NCBI GenBank assembly: GCA_963969495.1
Contig: OZ018326.1
Location: 153,450,306 to 153,514,305 of the forward strand
Origin: Ceratothoa steindachneri
Taxonomy: Eukaryota > Arthropoda > Malacostraca > Isopoda > Cymothoidae
DNA: 64,000 bases
Direction of reading: 5' to 3'
Shown here: positions 1-12,600 of the stretch, in pieces
How positions within the stretch are numbered: position 1 is the stretch's first letter
Layout of the letters: every line of letters starts with the position of its first letter
The notes under the pieces: model-generated
What the model was told of the DNA's origin: nothing
What the model saw: the letters and a program-made list of their open reading frames with translations, nothing else
Databases searched by the model: none
Made by a program: the position numbers and the translations under genes

Positions 1-350
1 ATAGCAAAGGACAAAACCCCTTTGCCAGAGTCAGAAGGTTGGGAAGCACTACAACTTGCCACAGCCACATCATAGAGTTAAATTCAACCCAGTGATAAGG
101 CTTCCCTATTTGTACTCAGGCTGGGAGAACGTGTGACCCCTACAGGTACCAAGTGTAGCAGACTACACAGGATAGTAGATGTGAGCAAAAGGAGAAGCTA
201 CGCTGAGGCCAGACAGAGCACTGAGACCCACCAGCATGTCAGCCAAGAAAACACATTGCTGTGTCCCCTTATGGGGGCAAATGAGGGGGAGGGTGCCGTT
301 TGCAAAGGTAGTTTAACAATCTCACTTTGCCTTCCTGCCTGATACCAATC
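1..350. repeat. Dispersed unclassified repeat, copy 1 (truncated by the window edge)
   Basis: This stretch shares several ordered blocks with 19380-19870: the block around TTCCCTATTTGTACT, the block around ACCAAGTG..GACTACACAGG, and the block around CCCCTTATGGGGGCA. Order and approximate spacing are kept, so the two are copies of one dispersed repeat. No coding domain is recognisable; the short ORFs here look incidental. The copy near 19.4 kb lies upstream of an RNase H-bearing LINE, so this could be part of a LINE 5' region, but that is inference. Confidence 0.45.
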
Positions 351-667
351 AGAAGATTGTATGCTGGCTGAAACTGAACCAGATGGCTGCTCTTACACAA
401 ATATCAGATACCTTGAATATTTTAGGGACTGTACAGTTACCGAAATTAGTCGTCATATTTTCAAAATATTGTGGACAAGGTTAAGTTATCTATGAGATAC
501 TTATTTATATTTATATAAACCCTCAAATAATTTTGGATGATTGCCACTAAGCTTTACTGTGTTGCCAAGTAATATCTTCTTTTTTTTTCATAACATTAGG
601 TTGGAAAAATGATTATAGGTATAAAAATATAAAATAGCTAAATGTTAATTCAAATATTCTTTTTATA
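351..667. other. AT-rich stretch without recognisable feature
   Basis: Intronic or downstream DNA of the ABCD gene. No ORF, motif or repeat was recognised here. Confidence 0.5.
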
Positions 668-1410
668 CGAGGGGGGGTCAATAAGTTTTGCAATTCGGAT
701 ATAAGGAAACGAGATATGAGAAAAAGCGTTTTATTATTTTTCAATATAACTACCCTCGACTTCAATGCACTCGCGCCACTTGTCCCTGAGGCTTTGAATT
801 CCCGACAACCAGAAAGCTCCCGACTGCTGTTCAATGCACTCCTGGACGGCGGGCGGGACATCTTCATCGTCTCCAAACCGGCGTCCACGCAGTGCAGCCT
901 TGAGCTGGCGGAATAAAAAGTAGTCGCTAGGGGCCAGATCTAGACTGTAGGGGGAAAGGTTGAACTCCTCGAATCCGCACTCACGCAGGGCAGCTTGTGC
1001 AACTCTGGCCTTGTGGACAGGGGCATTGTCGTGGAGGAGCAGGACACCGCGTGTCAACTTGCCGCGCCGCTTCTGACGGATGCACTTCTTCAACCCAGCC
1101 AGTTCCTCGGCATAATATTGGCCTGTGATGGTCCTTCCACGAGGCGCATAGTCAACCATAAACACTCCCTCAGAATCCCAGAAGATGGTGGCCATGATCT
1201 TCCCGGCTGAGGGTTAGGTCCGGAACGTGATGGGGGTTTGAGAGCCCCTGTGCTTCCAGTAGCTGATCTGCGATCATCTACTGCTTCTTAAATAGACGAG
1301 GCAGGAGCGTGCGGCTGCAGGTCATAACTTGTCCTAACACCCCCACAAACAGCCATTGCCCTTCCTCTGTTTTGCCCTACCGATTCGCAAAACTTATTGA
1401 CCGCCCCTTG
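668..1410 (-). mobile_element. Mariner element A, internally deleted, flanked by TA
   Basis: Terminal inverted repeats read CGAGGGG..GTCAATAAGTTTTG at the left and the reverse complement CAAAACTTATTGACCGCCCC at the right, each bordered by TA, the mariner target. At 743 bp it is shorter than the usual 1.3 kb. On the minus strand it begins with the same 5' untranslated segment as the copy at 56954, then jumps near 1258 into the middle of the transposase. The helix-turn-helix region and the first catalytic Asp are missing, so it is non-autonomous. The deletion differs from the one shared by the copies at 42898 and 56954. Confidence 0.88.
734..1195 (-). pseudogene. Mariner transposase, C-terminal catalytic part only
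   Basis: An open frame of 153 residues carries the C-terminal half of a mariner transposase: the HDNAPVH motif with the second catalytic Asp, then LAPSDYFLF with the third Asp, 34 residues apart as in the DD34D signature. Usual family length is about 345 residues. The DNA-binding domain and first catalytic Asp are removed by the internal deletion, so no active enzyme can be made. Homologous C-terminal parts occur at 42949-43257 and 57626-57829. Confidence 0.85.
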
Positions 1411-2030
1411 TATTAATGATTAAAAATTAAATATAGAAAGTTAATTAAGTTAAAGAAATTAAAAATTGGTAATCCTGTTTTAAAGAAACAAAACAGTTTC
1501 AAAATATTTTGACAATATTGCATGAAATACCACAAAAGTTAAAAAATTCACTAAATTTAATTCATTTTATTGCTAAATGTCCTCCCTATTTTATAAATAT
1601 ACACAAAATACTCATCAAATAATAATATAGTAATTGTTACTCTTAAGGAAACTCAGCATAAAATGGTACACGACTAATTGTGGTGACTGTACATAAGAAT
1701 TTATCTAGTTAACCTTAAATTCTGCATACCATTATTTTGGCTATGAGTTGGAATTCTACTTGTTTGGGAATGTAATCGTAATCTGGTCATAAACATTCCT
1801 TTCTTAGTGATCAAGCTCTATCCTTACCTCACTCCTTTATACATTAGACTGCCATTAACATCAATACCCCCTTCTCCCTACCTTCATTTGCCAACCGGTT
1901 GCCTCATGGTTCTCAACCATTACTTTGAATGCCAAGAAATCCAGACAAGCACACTGGCCATATCCTTGCAGAAAATACAAGCCACATACCTCGTTCAAAC
2001 TTCTGGCTAATCTCTTTGCCTCTGACAGAC
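1411..2030. other. AT-rich intronic stretch, nothing recognised
   Basis: No domain, tandem repeat or splice-supported exon was recognised between the mariner and the L2-like fragment. Confidence 0.45.
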
Positions 2031-2099
2031 CAGTCTTGTTCCCCTGATATCCACTGCTAAATTATCCGTCTTCACTGACAAGAGAGTCTATATCCATTC

Positions 2100-3000
2100 T
2101 AAGATATCCTTTGCCTCTATTCCTCACCACTGGATACCTTCCCCTTCTCTCCCCCCTGAACTTCTTTCTCTCACCCCTAGACTCATTCTCACTCCAATCT
2201 ATCCTAGTTCTTTACCCTTACCTCGCTAATATTTTTAATCCCTCTCTATGGTCTGGAATAGTACCAGCTGACATCATATATGCTGCTGCTGGTCCTATCC
2301 TAAAGAAACCACACATAAACCCAAATGACTTGCCAAACTACCACCCAGTCCCTCAAATTGGATTCCTGTCAAAAGTGCTGTTGGCAGCCAGTATTCTATA
2401 TCACTTGGCCTCCTCCAGCACTGATGCGATTTTTTTGTCTTTTTTTAAGGACAACATTCAATCAGCTCTCCTACATGTACCAAACCACCTTTGCTGTGTG
2501 GCCGATGCTGCGCAGCCTGCCATTTTGGCACTTCTGTACCTCTTGGCAGCATTTGACACTGTTTTACACAGCCTCTTTGAATTTCTAAGGTCTCTCTTGA
2601 CCTGCCCTTAACTGGCTCCATTCATATGAGTATCTTTCATTTCATATTCAATCTACTTACATTGGAAATGATATATCTCAGCTGGCTGGGGTGCAGTTTT
2701 GTCTTCCACAAGGGTCAGTTCTTGGTCTGCTTCTGTTACATATGTATCTTCTTCAAGGGTCTTCACCAACGCCACATAAATATACACAGCCTTCCCCGAA
2801 TCCCAAACACTCAAAGCAACCATTCTATGAACTATTAATATACTACCATAAGCCTTTCACAATTAGCAGATGCAGCTGTTTATACCTTTGGCAACATCCT
2901 CACACAAGCTCCTCACATACCAGAACAATGTGTACTATTAGCATTAAAGCAGCTCAGATTGAGATCCTTCAACCTGATCTGGGATCAATGAATCCATTTT
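2100..3000 (+). pseudogene. Decayed L2-like LINE reverse transcriptase fragment
   Basis: Translation in drifting frames gives recognisable RT blocks in the right order: SGIVPADIIYAAAGPILKKP, then NPNDLPNYHPV..FLSKVL, then AAFDTVLH, and after a frame change LPQGSVLGLLL in place of [12 protein letters not shown]. This is the block pattern of L2-clade LINEs (LLKKPxLDPxxLxNYRP). Frame changes and stops make it non-functional, and the YADD catalytic box is not visible. It sits in the last visible intron of the ABCD gene on the opposite strand. Confidence 0.7.
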
Positions 3001-3470
3001 AATCGGATTATTACAGGTGGCTTCCCATCTTGGACCGTTTCACTCATGGATGCGGTCACATTAATCCCTCTCTATGATGCACCCCCCCCAAATTTTTTTT
3101 AATACTTTGCTGATCAAGGATACTCTATTAGTACTGTTTACCTAAACTTAAGAATGAAAAAACAATAGTGGCACCTCTGCCATGAAAGTTTGAAAAAAAA
3201 TGGAAAAATGTGCATGGAAGGTAGGTAGCCAAAGTGAAAAATACTTTGAGCAGTCAGACCAAAGGGTGTGCAACTCTCCAGAACCTGTCCAACCTCTCCA
3301 CTGTAGGCAGAACCATCTACAGATGTTGGGGCTAGAGGAGCATGTAAATTTTCAGTGTCATCTCAAGTTTGGCTGAAATTACAACTTTCTAACCAAACCA
3401 ATTTTTGTTCTTGCAATACAAACTTAAGCCAATTTAAGGAAATAAATGAGCAGTGAGCAAGTGAACATAC

Positions 3471-3639
3471 CCAAAATCAGAGGTACCCCATTTTTAAATT
3501 GAAGATCAATTTGACTCTTCTCAGCTAAGCTCTCAAGGGATATAGCTGATGGCCTCTGATATCTTTCGTGTTGTGCATCTTCAAAGACCTCTAACATATT
3601 TCCAACCCGGGCAGTGTAACCAGCAAGTTCAACAATTTC
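3471..3639 (-). CDS. ABCD gene exon 5
   Basis: The exon starts after TTTTTTCCAG and ends before GTATGT. It encodes [30 protein letters not shown], matching the segment of ABCD1 ([22 protein letters not shown]) between the transmembrane domain and the nucleotide-binding domain. It begins in phase 0 after exon 4 (SSYK) and ends in phase 1. The next exon must lie left of the window. Confidence 0.92.
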
Positions 3640-6600
3640 CTGGAAAAAATGAAAAGAAAATTAGGGTTACACAAATTCATTCCTAGAAGCCGAACAGCTC
3701 CTCATTCAAGTCATCTTCTGAGTCTTCAAATTATGATTTGTAATAAACTAGGAAATAATTCATGATTAAACATTTCAGTAATCTTTCTGTTTTAAATATG
3801 GCTAGTGAAAAAATATCCATTTCTTAAAATTTGTATTGTGTAATTTCTTGACATTACCAACATCCTGGGACTATAATGAAATATCTTGCAATCTTACAAT
3901 TCTAAACATATCTAAGAAAAGAAGTTACACTGTGTAGTTGTTTAACCTTGGATGAGAGCTCTTGCTAGCTAAGTGGATGAAGCAGTAGAATTCCAATATC
4001 TATGAACTAGGATACCAGGTTCAATCCCAGAGAGAGCAGACAAAACTTCAGTGTTTGTCAGGTTTTAGCAGCTTATTGCTAGCTGCACTGCTCCTAACCC
4101 CCACAGGGGTAGGTAGCTCCTACTCACATTATTACACAAATTGCCACTCGCAATACATAATTTCCCTTCCTGTCTTCCCAGAACAATATATCAACTCTGT
4201 CCAATTCAGAAACCCTATTAATGGGGTACTCACTATGCCTCATTTATTTGGGGAGGGCTCCCTACCTCTCTTCAGTAAGGCAAGTGGGCTCAGGAATGTC
4301 ACCCTATCATCAGGGTGGGTCAACAGGTTCTTCAGTGAGGCTGTGCGTGCGTGTGTGTGTATAGATTTTAAGATGTAGAATTTAGTTGTGGGAGATAGTG
4401 TGTTGGAAGGCTGATGTATGAATGGAGAGTATATTTGGGAGCCATTCTCCCCATTTTGTCCACTATGTATTTTTCACCACTTTGCCTTAGTCTGTCCTTT
4501 CACCCTACTTTTCCTTGTTTATGATAGAGGAGTGCGAGTGTTTCACTAAGAAAGGGGGTTGGGATAGATTAGGGTAGATAGATATTGGTAGTGTAGATTG
4601 TTTTTTATATGTTGTTTAAAAAAAATTTCTCTTTGTTGCAGGAAATATATTTTGTCTAGAAAACTCTTAACAAAGAGATATTTAAATTTGAGACTACCAT
4701 TTGACTGCTAAAATAAGGCTTAATTTTTTCTGCCAAATCAAGGCTCAATAAGTTTGCCACCATGCCAATTTATTTGTGGCAGTTACCTTATTATTTTGGC
4801 ATCCTGACCAAGCCTTTGGCAGCAGTTTTTCTGGGTCAGTTTGGCTGACCTTGCTCCAACATCTTGGCTATTTTTGCAGGTCTCTGGAGCCCATTCTTGG
4901 CTTGGCACTTGCACCTTGAAATATTTCTGACCATTAAGGTCAATTTGGCTCCACCAGCTTCTCAGCCAATTGTGTAAGGGGGAAACCCCAAGACATTTAA
5001 GTGGAAGCCAGAGCCAGTTTGGCCGTTTGGTTCGAAAGACATCTTATGCTCCCATTTCCCCCACTCCTTTCTGCAGATTTAAAAGCTCAAATATATTTTT
5101 GTACTAAAGGAGAGTCTGTAACTTGGAATTATTGTAAGGCTACATGGCCATTAAGATCTCTCCAACATATATTTTTTGATTTGCCAAAGGTCTGATAGCA
5201 CTGTCTCGCAATTTATTCATTCTGTAAATATTTATATGTATATATTATCATTTTCATTGTAAATTTATTTGGGAAAATAAATTTAGATAAGGTAGAGGTT
5301 GCTTATCTGTCTCCTTTGCTACCACAAGTGGACTTTTGTTTACCCAACAGTTCGAGTCTCAAACCCTAGTGAAAAAGGTTTGGAAGGTACATTGTATCCC
5401 ACCACAATAGTAGTATAACATTTGTGTAAGGAACCTGCGAATCCTTTCTTTCTTTTTTTTTATGTTGCCCATGATGTGCCTTCCCCTAGGCCACAGAACA
5501 GATAGGGTTCTCCCCAAAACCCAATACTGAATCTATCTGAAAATTTTGTCTTAGTTAAGCAAATGTCAGACAGTATCCGTTTCCTCTTGGCACTGGGTAG
5601 CAATGTTTGTGTTGGTTAAGTCAAAGGGGTTGGCATGTGAGTTTGGGATGATAATTGCATCAGAACCTTGCCAAGTTGACAATGGTTGATTAGGAAACGT
5701 TTAATAGATGGTTTGGAACCAGAGAAGGTAAGGCTTGCTATTATGTGGATGTGGGTGGATTACTGTGAACATGGTGGCCTGGTTAGAGGGTGGCATGATT
5801 TATTGAAATCTACACATTTGTGTTTTAAATGGTACAGATCTTCTAAGCATGCAGTAGCATGGATGAATCAGGTTCATATGTTGTGAAGATTGTGCTCCAC
5901 TGGGGTCTGGTATGTTTCAGTGTTGGTGGTTAACTAGGATATTCATAAATGCATACTACAGCAAGTTATAGGTTGTAAGGAGGGAGCAATGGGAGATTCC
6001 AGGAGGAAGAAACATGGGCACTGATGAGCAGACTGATGGATGTTCTGCGCAATTGTGATCGCAGGATGGTGAGATACATGGCAGGAGTGTTGTAGCAGGA
6101 TGTGAGGTCAAGCAGTGAAGTGGCAGAGATGTGTGGGATTGAGGACCTTTCTGTTAAGTTGAGGCAAAGAAGCTTAAGATGGTTTGGACATGTGGAAAGG
6201 ACAGAGGGGTTGAGGGTTACGGGACAACAGCCAGTGGGAAAGCCAAGGAAAAAATGGAGCAGCTGTGTGAGGGAGGATATGGATATGTTGGGAATAGAAG
6301 ATTATATGGCACAAGGTCGACAAATGTGGATGATAGTCATCGCCCGTCCAACCCCATAATGGGAAAACATGCATGTTAAACAACAATGATGATGATGATG
6401 TAATTCAAGTGATGGATGAGTATGATCATGAAATCTGGAAAGCTGTAAAGGGTAATGTAGGCTCACATGTGGGAATGTTATGGAAAAAAAAGGTTGAAGA
6501 GGGCAGTGGAGAGTAGAGATAACTGCAGGACTATGTTGTGTTTATAATGTCTATATGATAGCTTTTCAATGTTCTTAATATAAATATGTCTGGGTAGTAT

Positions 6601-9600
6601 TAAATGCTTTATGTCTATTGTTGCCATTATTGTCCTGTTGTGGGGATCGATGAATAGGTGAATGATTAGGATGTGGGAAGCCTTCTCACCATTTTTACCA
6701 GTTTGGCCTCCATCTTTTCAATCTTCTTTCCTTTGTCCAGTGTGAGTGAGTAGAGTGACACAGAGGGTTGGGGGTTATTTCTATGTGAAACTTTTTGTAA
6801 TAGGTTTGTTTGTTTAATTTAAAATTTTGTTTTTTCATGAATCAAATTAAAGACCAAAATATGATTGCCACGATTGAAGGAGAAAGACCTTTATCTCAAG
6901 GGTGTGGTTGGAAGCAGGTGTTGAAAGCGATCTCTGCTATTCTGAAGAAAAAAAATCTTTGTTTCAATTTGGCTACATACATCAACTTCGACAGACTATT
7001 CAGGCTAAAGATAGAGGAGTGTTGGTACTTGCCTGGTAGAAGTTGGCTTTAGCCAGGCACTCTCTCTGGAGAAAGTAAAATCTTCATATAATCCCACTAT
7101 CCTTCCCTTTTTTCTGAGTGATTGTATTCTATAGATTGTTGATATTAGTTTCCTTTTAAAAATGTTTATTTCTTTTTGTGTGTGAATCTTACTTTATTTT
7201 ATATTTTTATATTTATGTCAATTTGGGATCGTACTGGGGATTTTAATTTATCTTTCTCTTTATATAATCCTGTGAAAATCAATTTTTATTGAATTGTATG
7301 AGGACTTGTGATTTTGTTCATTTATTTGTAGATGGTGTCCAATTTATTTCATATTTAAAATACTTTATATATTTTAAAATTTAAAATGTATGGTTTGTGT
7401 GGTGGTATTATATTTTAAAATAGTTTGTAAAGTTTTAGAGAATACAGAGGGGTCTTGCTGAATGCCCAAAATTGTGGCAAAGTTGCCAAAATTTGAACTG
7501 TACATTAAAATTTAATTGTATAAAGATATAATAAATGAAAATGATTTCACTTTAATTTTAGTGATAAAAGTGGAATCTCTCTTAAATAGGAAAACTAATT
7601 CTGCAATATGTCTCATTAGCTCAAAAAATTTTAAGTGAATAATAAAACCTATGAGAATCAGTAATTCATTCTAGATAAAAAATATAGAACCCCCTAAAAC
7701 CTGAAAAATAACCTTAGAAATAATGAATAAAAAAATCTACAAATTACTTTTTAAATATACAGCCATACCTCATATAACATCCAAGATACATTCTTAAAAA
7801 TCAAATGCTGAGTATAAAGCCCCTTTTTGTTTCTAAGTCCAAAAATCAAGTGTTAAAGGGTTAATAGGATATTTCAACCTATGGTAAAATTTCTCTATGT
7901 CATCATTCCATAAGTCATTATGCGATTACAGTCATTACAATTTAAGAACATGAGAAAATAAGAAAAGTAATCTACAAAAGGCTAATCAATAGCCTATATG
8001 AGGCAGCAGCTCCTGTTCTTATAACCAAGTTCAGTCCCACCTAGCATCCTAATCCATAAATCGGTCCAATCTATTCTTAAAACTCTGCAGGGGGGACACT
8101 TCTATCACATGACTAGTTAGCTTATTCCATTCATCTATCATTTGATTTGTAAACCAATTTCTCCCAATATCTTTCCTAAACCTAAACTTCTCCAGCTTAA
8201 ACCCATTGATACATGTCCTATCCTGTTCACTAGAAAGAAGAACCTTACCTATGTCTCCCCTATTATAACCTGTTACACACTTGAAGACCTCAATCAAGTC
8301 CTCTCGCCCCCTTCTCATCTGAACCGTATGTAGATTTAATCTCCTAAACCTTTCACCATAAGGTAATCGCCTCAACCCATGAATCATCTTAGTATTCTTT
8401 CTTTGCATAGACTCAAGCAAACCAATATACATTAAGGGGGAATGAAATTGGCCTATTTTAATGATAAAAGGTTATCCTAAAAAAAATCTGTTAAACAATA
8501 ATTAATTTATTACAAAATAAAAAAACCAAAACCTATATCGGCCAATTTAACCATAGAGTTATTTTTAGTAATATATCATATTTAGGAATCCAATCAGTAT
8601 TCTGCATTCTGAATGGTAATCATTGGTCATAAGACTGTATTCAAAGCCGCTCATTAGATACAGGCTTAAAACTGAGAATGCCTACCTGTTTCCAACTTAA
8701 TCTTTTTACTAAATTAAGTTTTGATAATATAACTAAATTCCAAGCAAGGAACAAGTCTTTTAATGGAACATCAAATCAAATGAATGCAAGAAGGATGAAA
8801 CGCATGAGAAATGCTTATCATTGCCATCACTATGAGAACTAGAGGGATTGCAACCAACAAATCATTTTTGCAAAATCTTTTTTGTGTCAGCTTGCAAAAA
8901 AGACTGAAAGCCATTCTCACAAAATATACCCAATACCCATCTCTTTCATCATGACCAGCTATTGGGTGGGGGTTGGGAAAGATGGCAATTCAAATTTGCT
9001 GACAATCAAATCCTGAAGTTCAGCAATGGTGAGATCGCAAGAGAATGAATTGAGCAGTGTTGTTCAAATTGAAGTTAAGGGGAGAAGGAATGAACTTTCT
9101 CACCGACTTGTCACCAATATCGCTCCCTTGGTGAAGGTCCATCCTTGATCTTGCAAATGGCGAAGGCACGGAGATTTGGATGGACCATCATTGCAGAGGA
9201 GAGAGAGATGAGCAGATTTTCTAGGTGTGTGTGTTCCATGATTTGGTGTAAGGAAACACCATGTCTTGCCTTGATTGAGGAAGAAGGCAGAGACATTTGA
9301 TTTGGAAAAGATGGGATTGAGTTTTGATTGCAAACCAACAATGAATGTAGTCAACCACTTCAAGTGGGAAATGAGTCTTGGCTTCAAAGTTTTCAAATAT
9401 GGATCAATTTTCCTGCTGTGAATAAATTTGGGGATGAAGAAAAGGTACTTCTGATCAGAAGACAAATCCAACAACAATTCATTTGTCATCAGAATTTCTG
9501 GTCCAACTTTGATCGGAGCGAACACTTCATCCTATTCTGACTCTTCCACCTTTGACAAAGATTTCCCTATTGGTCCCTTGAAATAATTATTGCCTGTGGT

Positions 9601-12600
9601 AGGGTCCATCTAAAGTTTGGAATTGATGATGAAAGCAGAGTTCATTTGTATGGAGGTCACAAATTGACCAATGAACTTTTTCACCAAATCGATCCTCAAT
9701 CTTTATCAAGGTGCCACCAGCGCTATCTCTCTCTCAAACAAATACATGTAGTTTACAGTCACACCTCAAGAAGAGAAATATAGGCTAAATTATTTGTGTT
9801 GTGCATTCTGAAAGTGGCAACAGCTTAGACGGTCCGATGACATCATTTGTGCTACTTCGAGAATTAGCATGTTTGCTTGCTTTATGCATTTTTAACAATG
9901 TATACAATTTTGAATGATTCAATGGATTTACATATCTCAGTTGTTACAGTCTTTACTTATTTCTAAGTGGAAGAAACTGTAAAGGAGAAAATATACAACC
10001 AATTTACACTCAAAAACAGTACAAGGAACATGCTACAAAATCGAGACCATAAAACCAGATATGGAAACTAAAAACAAAAGAGGGGGAAATGCCCAGATTA
10101 AGATCAACAAGGTGTTATAAAAGTAAACAAGTAAACAAAAGAGGGGAAGTGCCCAAAAATAATAAATGAAGGAAAAACAAAACAAAAAAGTCTAAATAAA
10201 AGAGGCGAAGTGGCCAAAATTAAAAACAGAAAAACAACCAAAGAAGAAAAGCGTAAATAGAAGAGGCAAAGTGCGCAGAGGTAAATAAATGAAGGATAAA
10301 AAGCAAAACATAAAAAGTGGAAATAAGAGGTGAAATATCCAAGTAAAAAATTAACTAAAACAAAGATAAGAAAAAGAAAGTCTTGGTGTGTTTTTGTGTT
10401 TTTTTTTAAATTTTAGGAGCCCATCTGGCAACTGCCTACTTGGGGCATAAGTTGCTGTACTTCAGCAAAGCCTACTACTAGACTATATTAAAAAACATAA
10501 TATATATATAACAAATAACAATAAAACAAGAAAAAGCCAAAAGGCAACAAGGAAGCAGGATCCAGCATCGGGGGTAGGCCAGCCTTTCCCCAGCGCAGGA
10601 ACACAAGACATAAAACAGTCAAATATAGTGGAGGAAGCTTGCCTCCTTAAAAAGTATAATCCACAAGTCTGTGAGCATGAATCCATCCTGAATACAAGGG
10701 ACAAGCGATAGCCACCCCACTCATCAAGGTACTGGAACAGGTAACGTGCACAAAGATCACCCAGACGTGGACATTTAACAAGAATGTACGGAACAGTCTG
10801 AGGGACAATGCAGTCATCAGAGTAAGGCACAGGCGAGCACTTCATCAAATGGTGGTGCATCCAATTTGGAGATGACAGAAAGCAACCTGAAGCCATCACA
10901 GCATTGGGGGGTAACTGTTTCCCATCTTCTTTGCCAAGCAGCCCGGAGAGCTGCCCATATTCATGCCATGTAATCAGTATGAGGAAGAGTGAAACGATGG
11001 TCTGGTCACCCAGTCCTCACAGACTCTTTGGCACCCTCATTCCTACATATGCAGGAACCCAGCAGAAAATAATCTCTACATCCGCCCGGCTCGCCAAAAC
11101 CATGGCATCACTGATATCCTGAACCAGGGGATGCAGAGATTACAATGCCCCAATAACACTCAGGGTACTTTGTGAGTCACTATAAATCACAATCCGGTCA
11201 TGTTGTGTTATCTCCCATACCAAGTGGTGTATTGCAACCAGCTCGACCATGAAAACAGAGGCAGCGCTGTGTGGAGCCCCATGAGTTCAAATGGAGGGGA
11301 GACTGTGTGGAAACTGACCCCTTTGTGGGACTTGGAGCGATCCATATACACTGGCACGGTTTCAGCGTGACATGAAGTATGCTCCAAAAAGATTGAACGC
11401 AATACTCCCAGCGCTGTAGAAGTTTTGGGAGCAAAGGTGTAGTGACAAATAGTCAAAGGTGGTACCTTCCAGGGTTGGGTTCTGAGCAGAACCGGGGGCG
11501 CCACCGGCCTGAGAACTATACCAGGCTTGCAAAGGAGTTCCATAGCCCTAAACCCAAAGTGCTTATGGTATGACTGGTGTCTCTCAGGGGCATAGGCCCC
11601 CTCACGTTCTGCTGTGGATGTAGTAAGAGTGCCAGGCTCATACATACAGGCGAATAATTCACTGTGCACAGTGCAGAGAGAGTGACATTTCCCCAGCATC
11701 GACAAGTAGGCTCTCAATGGGGGACGTGCAGAAGGCATTAGTCGCCAGGCGAAGGAGGGTGTGTTCGATCGAGTCCACCTTCCACATAAAACTTGCATCA
11801 GTAGTTGAACTTCAAATGAACAAAGGGTCGATAAAAAAGTGAGGTGCGAGTACAAGAGAGCCTAAGGCTGCAAATATGAGCCTCCCAGGTGAGGCGTCGG
11901 TCAAATACAAGACCAAGGAAATGGTGAGAGTCCACTACTTACAGGCAAACCCCATTGAGAAACAAGTCTGGGTCAGGGTATAGCCGTGGATGACAGCAGA
12001 AGTGCACCACCTTACTCTTGGCCAAGGAAAACTGAAGCCTGTGCACTTTGGCATAGTGAGAGACGCGGTTCAATGCCTGTAAGGTTGACGCTCCAGAGTT
12101 GGCATCTGGGCCACGTCAAAAGAGGTTGAACATTTGTCCACAAAAGAGCATAGCAAGAACATCTTCCAGCAACACTGAGGTGATGCCATTGATGCTCAGG
12201 GTAAACAGTGAGACACTGAGGACACTTCCCTGGACACCCTCTTCCTACTTCATTGGGCTGGAGAGGGCTCCCCCCAAACCGTACACAGAATTGACAATCT
12301 CATCTCACAAAAATTCAGATATGGAGACTGGGAGGCATCCCTTTGCCCTCCTTGTGTGGAGAGTCTCCATGATACTGTATCCTCATGCGGTATCATAGGT
12401 CTTCTCTAGATCAAAAAACACCCTGGCATAGTGCTGTCTACGAGGGAAGCCCTCGCAGAAAGCATTTTCCAGTCAGAGCAGAGCCTCCAATATGGAGTGG
12501 AACTTGTGGAAGCCGCACTGTGCAGAAGACAGAAGATGGCCTCTGCTGTCCAGAAAGTCTTGGCAGGTGCCACAGATCTCACTACTGATTTGGCATATAA

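Noticed and set aside
2100..3000. Host protein-coding exons on the plus strand
   Set aside because: The 166-residue frame is explained by L2-type RT blocks with broken frames; no splice pattern supports host exons.
3966..4040. Functional tRNA gene
   Set aside because: A and B boxes are good, but acceptor and anticodon stems do not pair.
4428..6800. Ancient LTR pair flanking 4.5-6.7 kb
   Set aside because: Only about 20 bases show loose similarity, with no primer site, coding content or target duplication.
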